In this document: positions 1 through 5,371 of the stretch, piece by piece
Layout of the letters: every line of letters begins with the position of its first letter
How positions within the stretch are numbered: the stretch's first letter is position 1
Program-made: the position numbers and the translations under genes
Assembly: GCA_905214265.1 (NCBI GenBank)
Contig: CAJMLQ010000100.1
Coordinates: 1-10,779, forward strand
DNA: 10,779 nucleotides
Direction of reading: 5' to 3'
DNA from: an uncultured bacterium
GTDB taxonomy: Bacteria > Bacillota > Clostridia > Oscillospirales > Ruminococcaceae
Notes under the pieces: model-generated
Told to the model about the DNA's origin: nothing
The model's database searches: none
The model's input: only the letters and a program-made list of their open reading frames with translations

Positions 1-10
1 TATTTAGCAT
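1..10 (-). CDS. Start of an unidentified minus-strand gene, cut by window edge
   Basis: A minus-strand ATG at 10-8 is preceded, four bases away, by a good Shine-Dalgarno sequence GGGAGGG (complement of 15-21). Only three codons (Met-Leu-Asn) fall inside the window, so no product can be named. It lies downstream of nagB on the same strand, with a hairpin between them. An amino-sugar gene such as nagA would be a natural neighbour, but nothing in the sequence shows this. A chance ribosome binding site plus ATG is the main alternative. Confidence 0.3.
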
Positions 11-98
11 AGATCCCTCCCAAAAAGTCTGGTTATCCGGTACGTTCGATAATCAAAGCCTATTGCAGGCTGAAAAAGATTCCGCCAATATCCAGCAG

Positions 99-128
99 AA
101 ACGCCTGAACAAAAATGATCAGGCGTTT
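99..128 (-). terminator. Hairpin terminator after nagB
   Basis: A perfect 10-bp inverted repeat (AAACGCCTGA at 99-108, TCAGGCGTTT at 119-128) encloses a 10-base loop, about 50 bases past the nagB stop. Read on the minus strand, the stem ends in GGCGTTT, but the following bases are not a long T run. It is therefore a modest intrinsic terminator. It could also slow transcription into the next minus-strand gene at the left edge. Confidence 0.6.
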
Positions 129-177
129 CATAGAAGGGTAGATTTTTATCGCCATTGCGCCTTTGGCAGGGGGCAAA

Positions 178-933
178 TCAGCCGTTGATGGAGGCGGGGG
201 ATTTTTCCGTGATGACCTTCAGGGCGGGCTCGTCGGCCACCACGACTACGTCGGGGTGGAGCTGGAGGACCGATGCGGGTACCTGGGGGGTAATAGAGCC
301 GCAGCAGGCGCGATAGAGGATGTCGGCCTTGCCCTCGCCGTTGGCGATGAGGAGGATCTTACGAGACTTCATGATGGACTGGATGCCCATGGTGTAGGCC
401 TGCTTCGGCACATCATTGATGGATTGGAAGAAGCGGGCGTTGGACTCGATGGTCTTGGGGTCCAGATCCACGCAGTTGGTGCCCTTTTTGAATTCGGGGG
501 CGGGCTCGTTGAAGCCGATATGGCCGGTGAGGCCAATGCCCAGCAGCTGGATATCCACGCCGCCCATGGCTTCGATCACCGCGTCGTAGCGGGCGCACTC
601 TTTATCCGCATCCGGCTCCATGCCGTTGGGAATGTTGGTGTTGGCAGGGTCGATGTTGATGTGGCGGAAGAGGTTTTCCCGCATGAAGTAAGCGTAACTT
701 TGGTCGTTGTCCGGGGTCAGTCCGCGATACTCGTCCAGGTTGACGGTGCGGACCTTGGAGAAGTCCAGGTCGCCGGTCTCGTAGCCTTTGATCAATTCGG
801 CATAAAGTCCCAAGGGGGAGGAGCCAGTGGCCAGGCCCAGCACGCTTTCCGGTTTGAGGATGACCTGGGCGGCGATGATGTTGGCAGCCTTGCGGCTGAG
901 GTCCGCATAGTCTTTGGCGCGGATGATCTTCAT
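178..933 (-). CDS. nagB: Glucosamine-6-phosphate deaminase
   Basis: This cytoplasmic enzyme converts glucosamine-6-phosphate to fructose-6-phosphate plus ammonia, feeding amino sugars into glycolysis. The 251-residue length is typical of the short NagB form. The phosphate-binding loop reads GLATGSSPLGLY (33-44), the base-bearing motif VNLDEYRGL (64-72) carries Asp67, and the signature LGIGLTGHIGFNEP (131-144) carries His138 and Glu143. Position 136 is Thr where the E. coli enzyme has the relay Asp141. The open frame continues upstream to 1080, but the ATG at 933 is chosen because AAGGAG lies eight bases before it and homology begins with MKII. It has its own promoter (971-1000), lies downstream of the yjdF terminator, and appears to be a single-gene transcript or the first gene of an operon running off the left edge. 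Confidence 0.96.
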   Translation of the reverse strand: MKIIRAKDYADLSRKAANIIAAQVILKPESVLGLATGSSPLGLYAELIKGYETGDLDFSKVRTVNLDEYRGLTPDNDQSYAYFMRENLFRHINIDPANTNIPNGMEPDADKECARYDAVIEAMGGVDIQLLGIGLTGHIGFNEPAPEFKKGTNCVDLDPKTIESNARFFQSINDVPKQAYTMGIQSIMKSRKILLIANGEGKADILYRACCGSITPQVPASVLQLHPDVVVVADEPALKVITEKSPASING

Positions 934-970
934 ATCAAACACTCCTTGTCTTTTCATTCGTTCTGCCATC

Positions 971-1000
971 AGTATAGCACGAAAAGACGAAAAAAGTCTA
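971..1000 (-). promoter_or_regulatory. nagB promoter (extended -10)
   Basis: On the minus strand, TATACT (complement of 971-976) is preceded by TGC, giving an extended -10. TAGACT (995-1000) lies 18 bases further upstream as a partial -35. The predicted transcript starts near 964 and has a leader of about 30 bases. The TTGGTAGAC overlapping the -35 resembles one half of the operators bound by GntR-type NagR/DasR regulators, but no second half is visible. Confidence 0.6.
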
Positions 1001-1072
1001 CCAATTTTGCGAAGAAGGCAATACAAGCTAACGATTAGGCAAAATATTGTTAAGGAATCGCGAAAAGTGAAC

Positions 1073-1105
1073 AAAAGCACGAGGGTCAGTGTCCCTCGTG
1101 CTTTT
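1073..1105 (-). terminator. yjdF terminator overlapping its stop codon
   Basis: A perfect 13-bp stem (AAAAGCACGAGGG at 1073-1085, CCCTCGTGCTTTT at 1093-1105) has a 7-base loop. On the minus strand the 3' arm ends in CTTTT, and the following bases are T-rich (GTTCACTTTTCG). The yjdF stop codon TGA (1088-1086) sits in the loop, and the last five codons form the 5' arm. The stem is nearly symmetric, but only minus-strand transcription needs to end here. Confidence 0.85.
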
Positions 1106-1505
1106 GCCGGCGCTTTTCCTGGCGCAGTTGAAAACGTCGCTGCTTTTCCTCCTCCCGCTGCTGGCGGGAGCGGATCTGCCGCTGGAATTTTCCCTGCTCC
1201 TGCTGGAGCTTCAGCGCCTGCTGCGCTTTGGTGCCGACGCCGGATGCGGCGGTCAGCTTTTTGATCGCACGCTGCATCCGCTTGGGATTCACGCGCTTTT
1301 CAACAGGCGTATCCACTTTGACAGGCGGACTAAACCGAAGCTGATTCCAGTTTTTCAGCAAAAAGTCCCAGACCTCTCCGTCCCTTGGTTCCGCCCCGAA
1401 GGTGATTTTGCAGACTTCGTAGTGTCCGTTTTCCTCACGCTCGTAAAGGCCGATCCAGAAGGGAGCCTCAAACAGGATGGTCAGCTTCGATGCCACAGTG
1501 CCCAT
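1086..1505 (-). CDS. yjdF: YjdF family protein (DUF2992)
   Basis: This 139-residue protein matches the Bacillus YjdF / DUF2992 family. The N-terminal half is a small globular region (residues 5-60: LTILFEAPFWIGLYE, then ITFGAEPRDGEVWDFL). After it come the conserved NPKRMQR (73-79) and GTKAQQALKLQ (91-101) segments. The C-terminal tail (100-139) is very rich in Gln, Arg, Lys and Glu and is likely helical. The biochemical function is unknown. In Firmicutes the gene is typically controlled by a riboswitch that binds azaaromatic compounds, suggesting a role in handling toxic heterocycles or related metabolites. The ATG at 1505 is supported by AAAGGAGG seven bases upstream. There is no signal peptide or membrane segment. 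It lies downstream of pepT and has a terminator overlapping its own 3' end. Confidence 0.92.
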   Translation of the reverse strand: MGTVASKLTILFEAPFWIGLYEREENGHYEVCKITFGAEPRDGEVWDFLLKNWNQLRFSPPVKVDTPVEKRVNPKRMQRAIKKLTAASGVGTKAQQALKLQQEQGKFQRQIRSRQQREEEKQRRFQLRQEKRRQKHEGH

Positions 1506-1510
1506 GGCGA

Positions 1511-1625
1511 TTCCTCCTTTATTTCTGCCGGCAAAGAATGGACAACCAAAGGAGGCAGGTTACTGACGGCGGTTTGCCGCTCCCGGACTACCAACCGGGA
1601 TGTGTTTTGATCTTTGCACTTCTAT
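1511..1625 (-). ncRNA. yjdF riboswitch (azaaromatic-sensing leader), putative
   Basis: The minus-strand leader before yjdF is dense in structure. It has a hairpin CCCGG/CCGGG around TTGGTAGT (complement of 1582-1599), a GCGG-CAAA-CCGC tetraloop hairpin (1569-1580), and then CAGTAACCTGCC. The position directly before yjdF and these motifs fit the yjdF RNA class, which binds azaaromatic ligands. The expression platform appears translational: CCTCCTTT (complement of 1548-1555) is perfectly complementary to the yjdF Shine-Dalgarno AAAGGAGG (1513-1520). A competing pairing, CTGCC (1554-1558) with GGCAG (1525-1529), overlaps the anti-SD by two bases. The class assignment rests on recognition and context, without a covariance-model search, and the exact 5' boundary is approximate. 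Confidence 0.82.
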
Positions 1626-1630
1626 TTTCA

Positions 1631-1647
1631 GTGCGGGAAGCCCGCAC
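1631..1647 (-). repeat. GC-rich hairpin between pepT and yjdF leader
   Basis: A perfect 7-bp inverted repeat, GTGCGGG/CCCGCAC with a 3-base loop, lies 17 bases past the pepT stop. On the minus strand it is followed by TGAAAATAG and not by T residues, so it does not look like an intrinsic terminator. Its 3' arm can alternatively pair downstream (GCACT with AGTGC, 1616-1634), making the two hairpins mutually exclusive. A role in mRNA stability or as the edge of the riboswitch domain is possible. Confidence 0.45.
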
Positions 1648-1664
1648 CGGGCAGACAAACCGTG

Positions 1665-2891
1665 CTATTCCGCGTTGAGGCGGAGAATCTCCAGGAGCAG
1701 TAGGGGGACCAGCTCCATTTCCTCCTTGACGGCGTACTCAAAGCGGCCGTGACAGTTGTGGCCGCCGGTGAAAAGGTTGGGGCAGGGAAGTCCCATGTAG
1801 GAGAGCCGCGCGCCGTCCGTACCGCCGCGGATGGGGGTGACGTCCGGTTCAATGCCCAGGTTTTCCATGGCTTTGAGTGCGTAATCGACGATCTCCATAC
1901 GGGGGAGGATCTGCTCTTTCATGTTGTAGTAGGAGTCCGTAAGGGTCAGTTCCACGGTGTCTGGGCCATATTTCTGGTTGAGATACCGGACGGCGTCGCG
2001 GAAATTTTCTTTTTTTCGCTCAAAAAGGGCACGGTCGTGGTCCCGAATGATGTATTCCAGGGTGGTCAGCTCCACGCCGCCCTGGAAGGAGTCCAGGTGG
2101 TGGAAGCCCTCGTAGCCCTCCGTGTACGCGGGAATCTCAAAGGCGGGGAGCATGCGGTCGAATTCCATGGCGATGAGGATGGCGTTTTTCATCCGGCCTT
2201 TGGCGGAGCCGGGATGGATGCTCTGGCCGCGGAAGGTGAGAACAGCGGTGGCGGCGTTGAAGTTTTCGTATTCCAGACCGCCTGCTCCGCCGCCGTCCAC
2301 GGTGTAGGCAAAGTCCGCACCGAAGGTGGCAACGTCGAAGTGGTCTGCGCCCTGGCCAATCTCCTCGTCGGGGGTAAAGGCGATCTTTACGGGTCCATGG
2401 GGCAGGGAGAGATCCTGGGTGAGGCGCTGAGCCAGGTCCATGATGGCGGAAACGCCCGCTTTATCGTCGGCTCCCAAAAGGGTGGTCCCATCGGTGGTGA
2501 TCAAGGTCTTTCCAGCGTATTTTTTAAGGTCGGGGGAGCTGGCGGGGGAGAGGACGGCGCCGGTACCAGCGTTGAGCAGGACGTCTCCGCCGTCGTAGTT
2601 TTCCACTACCTGGGGGCGGATATTGCGGCCGGAAACAGCGTCCGAGGTATCTATGTGGGCGATGAAGCCGATGGCCGGGGCGGTTTCGCAGCCGGGGGAT
2701 GCGGGAATGGAGGCGTAGACGTAGCCGAAGCCGTCTTGGCGGGCTTCTAGGCCCAATTCGATCAGCTCCCGGGTCAGGAGGTTCGCCAGCTCCAGCTGAC
2801 CGGGGGTACTGGGGGTGCGGTCTGTGGAGGGATCGGAGGTGGTGTCGTAGGATACGTAGCGGAGAAACCGCTGAAGGAGGGTGTCGTTCAT
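1665..2891 (-). CDS. pepT: Peptidase T (tripeptide aminopeptidase, M20B)
   Basis: This cytosolic dinuclear zinc aminopeptidase removes the N-terminal residue from tripeptides and takes part in peptide nutrition and turnover. The length, 408 residues, equals E. coli PepT. All expected metal and catalytic positions are visible: His79 and Asp81 in AHIDTSD, Asp142 in GADDKAG, Glu176-Glu177 in TPDEEIG, Asp199 in YTVDGG, and His381 in GGHNCHGRFE. The lid/dimerisation domain fits residues about 210-320. The open frame extends upstream to 3101, but ATG 2891 is chosen because GGAAG precedes it by seven bases and homology starts with MNDTLL. It is divergent from an AraC-family gene, with an extended -10 promoter at 2965-2973. 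It is followed by the yjdF leader with no clear terminator or new promoter, so the two may share a transcript. Confidence 0.97.
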   Translation of the reverse strand: MNDTLLQRFLRYVSYDTTSDPSTDRTPSTPGQLELANLLTRELIELGLEARQDGFGYVYASIPASPGCETAPAIGFIAHIDTSDAVSGRNIRPQVVENYDGGDVLLNAGTGAVLSPASSPDLKKYAGKTLITTDGTTLLGADDKAGVSAIMDLAQRLTQDLSLPHGPVKIAFTPDEEIGQGADHFDVATFGADFAYTVDGGGAGGLEYENFNAATAVLTFRGQSIHPGSAKGRMKNAILIAMEFDRMLPAFEIPAYTEGYEGFHHLDSFQGGVELTTLEYIIRDHDRALFERKKENFRDAVRYLNQKYGPDTVELTLTDSYYNMKEQILPRMEIVDYALKAMENLGIEPDVTPIRGGTDGARLSYMGLPCPNLFTGGHNCHGRFEYAVKEEMELVPLLLLEILRLNAE

Positions 2892-2914
2892 CTCAAAACT
2901 TCCTTTCTTTCTGC

Positions 2915-2939
2915 GGAGCGCGGGGACAGGGTTCGCTCC
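2915..2939 (-). promoter_or_regulatory. Hairpin in the pepT leader
   Basis: A 6-bp inverted repeat (GGAGCG at 2915-2920, CGCTCC at 2934-2939) lies within the predicted 65-base pepT leader, just upstream of the Shine-Dalgarno. It may stabilise the mRNA. No regulatory class is recognised, and the stem is short enough to be chance. Confidence 0.3.
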
Positions 2940-2964
2940 AGCTTTTTTGCAAGCCTTTGAGGTT

Positions 2965-2973
2965 ATTATAGCA
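2965..2973 (-). promoter_or_regulatory. pepT promoter (extended -10)
   Basis: On the minus strand the sequence TGCTATAAT is a consensus extended -10. No good -35 is found 16-18 bases upstream (CCCAAA-like), which an extended -10 can compensate. The predicted start is near 2958, giving a leader of about 65 bases. Confidence 0.65.
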
Positions 2974-3034
2974 CATCGAAAGGGTTTTGGGGAGAAAATC
3001 CGGCAAAGAGGAGGGTGCTTTTTTCGGCAAAATG

Positions 3035-3043
3035 TGGTACAAT
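3035..3043 (+). promoter_or_regulatory. araC-family gene promoter (extended -10)
   Basis: TGGTACAAT is an extended -10 on the plus strand, about 40 bases before the start codon, with no recognisable -35. This fits a promoter that needs an activator or is weak. It lies 70 bases from the divergent pepT -10, so one bound regulator could affect both genes. A direct repeat CGGCAAA (3001-3007 and 3025-3031) lies just upstream. Confidence 0.5.
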
Positions 3044-3084
3044 AATCGTAATAGCAGCAGACGCGCTGACAGGAGGAAGCCACT

Positions 3085-3957
3085 ATGCCGGAAACCCCCA
3101 TGGTTTATCGCGCCAGCGATGAGCTTGCGGAAACTTTTCCATTCAAAATTTATACCTTTGAGGGGCTGCTCAGCCAGCCGGCCCACGTCCACGATTACAT
3201 CCAGATCTGGTTCGTGCGACACGGTATCTGCACCCACTGGATGAACGGGCAGCCCTATGAGCTGACCACAGGGAGCATTTTTGTATTGCCGCCGGATGTT
3301 CCTCATTATATGGAGTGCAAAAATCCAGAGACCAGTCTGGTGGGAATGGAATTCACCGAAGCATTTATCCGGCCCGACGTGGGGGGAAGCGCTTTTTGGG
3401 ACGCAGGATATCTGGAGCCGTTTATCGTCAGCCTGGACCAGGTGAAGCCCCGGTTTCCGCTGGAGGGGGCGGCGGCCAAAAATGTGGAGGCGATCTTTGA
3501 CGAGATGCTCTGGGAATTCCGGCATCAGGAGGCGGGGTACCAGCTCTTTATCCGGGCGGATGTGCTGAAGGTGCTGGCCATCATCTCCCGGCAGTACGGG
3601 AAGACACTGGACGAGGCCAGGCAGCAGTATCTGGACCGGTACAAGGACTCCGTGGCCCGGGCGGTGGCCTATATCAACGACAACTTCCAGAAGAAGATTT
3701 ATCTGGAGGAGGTGGCGAGGATCGCCATGATGTCGGCCACCAGTTTTTCCTGCGTGTTTAAGGAAGCTACGGGACGGACCTTCACCGAGCAGCTGAATTT
3801 TCTGCGGGTGCGGAAGGCCAAGGAACTGCTCAAGGATCCCAACCGGACGGTGCGGGCAGTGGCCTACGAGGTGGGGTTCCAGGATATTGCCTATTTTGAC
3901 CGGGTGTTCAAGCGGGAGGTGGGCGTTACGCCCAGGAGCTACCGGCAGAATTTGTGA
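3085..3957 (+). CDS. AraC family transcriptional regulator
   Basis: This is a DNA-binding regulator of 290 residues with the usual two-part AraC layout. The N-terminal half holds a cupin-like sensing domain (about 20-95), with HVHDYIQIWFVRHG (34-47) and GSIFVLPPDVPHYME (63-77) as the two cupin motifs; the effector cannot be told. The C-terminal half (about 188-288) is the double helix-turn-helix: IYLEEVARIAMMSATSFSCV in the first, and VRAVAYEVGFQDIAYFDRVF followed by GVTPRSYR in the second. The ATG at 3085 follows AGGAGG by eight bases. It is divergent from pepT, with which it may share control sites, and is followed by a terminator. AraC proteins of this architecture usually activate sugar or stress genes, but the target here is unknown. 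Confidence 0.93.
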   Translation: MPETPMVYRASDELAETFPFKIYTFEGLLSQPAHVHDYIQIWFVRHGICTHWMNGQPYELTTGSIFVLPPDVPHYMECKNPETSLVGMEFTEAFIRPDVGGSAFWDAGYLEPFIVSLDQVKPRFPLEGAAAKNVEAIFDEMLWEFRHQEAGYQLFIRADVLKVLAIISRQYGKTLDEARQQYLDRYKDSVARAVAYINDNFQKKIYLEEVARIAMMSATSFSCVFKEATGRTFTEQLNFLRVRKAKELLKDPNRTVRAVAYEVGFQDIAYFDRVFKREVGVTPRSYRQNL

Positions 3958-3960
3958 TGG

Positions 3961-4049
3961 AAGTTTTCGCCCGCCTTTTTCAAAAGACGGCGGGTTTGGA
4001 AAGGGCGGAGCCCTTCCTCGCGATTTTTTGAAAAAATCGCGTAAAACTT
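3961..4049. repeat. Compound hairpin element after araC gene
   Basis: Starting three bases after the araC stop, AAGTTTTCGC (3961-3970) is mirrored by GCGTAAAACTT (4039-4049) with one bulged base. Inside are three further inverted repeats: CCCGCC/GGCGGG (3970-3994), AAGGGC-GGA-GCCCTT (4001-4015), and a 23-base near-perfect palindrome CGCGATTTTTT/AAAAAATCGCG (4019-4041). Such nested, gene-free structure is typical of dispersed intergenic repeats, but with one copy in the window this cannot be confirmed. It may also help end araC transcription. Confidence 0.5.
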
Positions 4050-4063
4050 TCTTTTAACAAGTT

Positions 4064-4099
4064 AAACGGAGCGCGTGATATTCACGACGCTCCGTTTTT
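4064..4099. terminator. Strong terminator between convergent genes
   Basis: A 10-bp stem, AAACGGAGCG (4064-4073) with CGCTCCGTTT (4088-4097), is extended by a 5-bp inner stem CGTGA/TCACG and a 3-base loop. It is followed by TTTTT on the plus strand. It ends the AraC-gene transcript and lies ten bases past the end of the convergent flavoprotein gene. On the minus strand the 3' arm ends in GTTTAACTT, so it probably serves both directions. Confidence 0.88.
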
Positions 4100-4108
4100 G
4101 ATGGACTT

Positions 4109-5371
4109 TTACAGGTTCTGGGCCGCCAGGCAGGAGGTGGAGAATGCAATTTGAAGGTTGAAGCCGCCGGTATAGCCGTCTACATCCAGAATTTCGCCGG
4201 CGAAAAAGAGGCCAGGGGCTTTTTTGGACTCCATGGTTTTTGGGTTGACCTCCCGGACGTCCACACCGCCGGAGGTAATGATGGCTTCCTCGATGGGACG
4301 GAAACCGGTGGGAGTCAGGGTGAAGTCCTTCAGAACCCCCAGCAGGGAACGGCGCTGGTCCTTGGTGATGGAGTTGATCTTGGTTTCAAAGGGGATCCCA
4401 GCCCGGCGGAGCAGGACGGGGATGCTTTTCCGGGGGAGAAGCTCACCCAAGCTGTTGATGATGTCCTTGTTCTGGTATTTTGCGAAGTCCCGGAGGAGGC
4501 GTTTGTCCAACTGTTCCGAGGTCAGGCCTGGCTTCCAGTCGATGGACATCCGGTATCCGCGGCCCTTGAGCATGGAAGCCAAGGCGGCTTCGGTGGGGGA
4601 CTGAGGCGGGTCGCCCCGCATGTGGGCGGAGGCGGAGAGAACCAGAGGGCCGCTGACGCCGAAGTGGGTGAAGAGCAGTTCACCCAGCTCGGAGAAGACC
4701 GGTTTTCCGGAGCGGGTGACGGTTAGGGTGACATTTTTTAAGGAAAGGCCCTGCATTTCCCGAGGATCCGGCTCAGCGGTGAGCACCGGGATGAGAGAGG
4801 GGGCCAGAGGAACGATCCGGTGGCCGGCTTGCTCCGCCAGGGTGTAGCCATCACCGGTGGAGCCGGTGAGAGGGTAGGACTTTCCGCCGGTGGCCAGGAG
4901 GGTGGAGGCAGCGCAGTATTCGGCACCGTCCTCACATCGGACGCCTCGGACAACACCGCCCTCCAGCAGAAGGGAGATGGCCCGGCCGGTTTTGACAGTG
5001 ATGAGGGGATTTTTTAACCCCCGCTCCAGCGCCGCTGCCACATCGGCGGCCCGGTCAGAAGCAGGAAAGACCCGGTTTCCCCGCTCGGTTTTCAGAGGAA
5101 CACCACGGTTTTCAAAAAATGCCATGGTATCGGCGGGGCTAAAGCAGTGGAAGGCGGAATAGAGGAACCGGGGATTCCGGGGAATACTGGCGAGAAGGTC
5201 GTCCAGACCGCAGTTGTTGGTGATATTGCACCGGCCCTTCCCGGTGATGAGCAGCTTGCGGCCCAGGCGGGGGTTCCGTTCCAGCAGGAGGACGCGTTTG
5301 CCAAGGCCGGCCGACGTGATGGCAGCCATCATTCCAGCCGCGCCGCCGCCTACGATCAGGGCGTCAGTCAT
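4109..5371 (-). CDS. BaiN/HI0933-family FAD-dependent oxidoreductase
   Basis: This is a flavoprotein of 420 residues of the HI0933/YhiN type, often annotated as aminoacetone oxidase family or BaiN-like. It has an N-terminal dinucleotide-binding motif VGGGAAGMMAA (7-17) ending at acidic Glu31. The family motif GRKLLITGKGRCNITNN (37-53) follows, then LLATGGKSYPLTGSTGDGY (158-176), and the C-terminal FAD-contact segment GLFFAGEILDVDGYTGGFNLQ (387-407). It should bind FAD in the cytoplasm; the substrate is unknown. BaiN of Clostridium scindens was linked to bile-acid processing, but the family is nearly universal in Firmicutes, so that role should not be assumed. The ATG at 5371 overlaps the upstream regulator's stop as ATGA, and its AAAGGAG lies inside that gene, indicating coupled translation. 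The usual FSTG near the C-terminus reads FSTS here. Confidence 0.92.
   Translation of the reverse strand: MTDALIVGGGAAGMMAAITSAGLGKRVLLLERNPRLGRKLLITGKGRCNITNNCGLDDLLASIPRNPRFLYSAFHCFSPADTMAFFENRGVPLKTERGNRVFPASDRAADVAAALERGLKNPLITVKTGRAISLLLEGGVVRGVRCEDGAEYCAASTLLATGGKSYPLTGSTGDGYTLAEQAGHRIVPLAPSLIPVLTAEPDPREMQGLSLKNVTLTVTRSGKPVFSELGELLFTHFGVSGPLVLSASAHMRGDPPQSPTEAALASMLKGRGYRMSIDWKPGLTSEQLDKRLLRDFAKYQNKDIINSLGELLPRKSIPVLLRRAGIPFETKINSITKDQRRSLLGVLKDFTLTPTGFRPIEEAIITSGGVDVREVNPKTMESKKAPGLFFAGEILDVDGYTGGFNLQIAFSTSCLAAQNL

Noticed and set aside
163..1038. Long open frame on the plus strand, about 290 codons
   Set aside because: It lies antisense to nagB, has no Shine-Dalgarno and resembles no family; it mirrors GC-rich codon use of the true gene.
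934..1080. 49-residue N-terminal extension of nagB that looks like a hydrophobic signal segment
   Set aside because: It spans the promoter and Shine-Dalgarno of nagB; the enzyme is cytosolic and starts with MKII.
1631..1647. Intrinsic terminator for pepT
   Set aside because: The stem is good, but the minus-strand sequence after it has no T run.
1749..2750. Long open frame on the plus strand opposite pepT
   Set aside because: The composition is Gly/Val-rich shadow sequence with no motifs, while pepT on the other strand has every catalytic residue.
2892..3525. Minus-strand frame upstream of pepT and opposite araC; also an N-terminal extension of pepT to 3101
   Set aside because: The pepT promoter and Shine-Dalgarno lie inside this region, and PepT homology begins at 2891.
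4109..5371. Calling the flavoprotein a bile-acid 7-alpha-dehydroxylation enzyme
   Set aside because: The family is near-universal in Firmicutes and no other bai gene is in the window.
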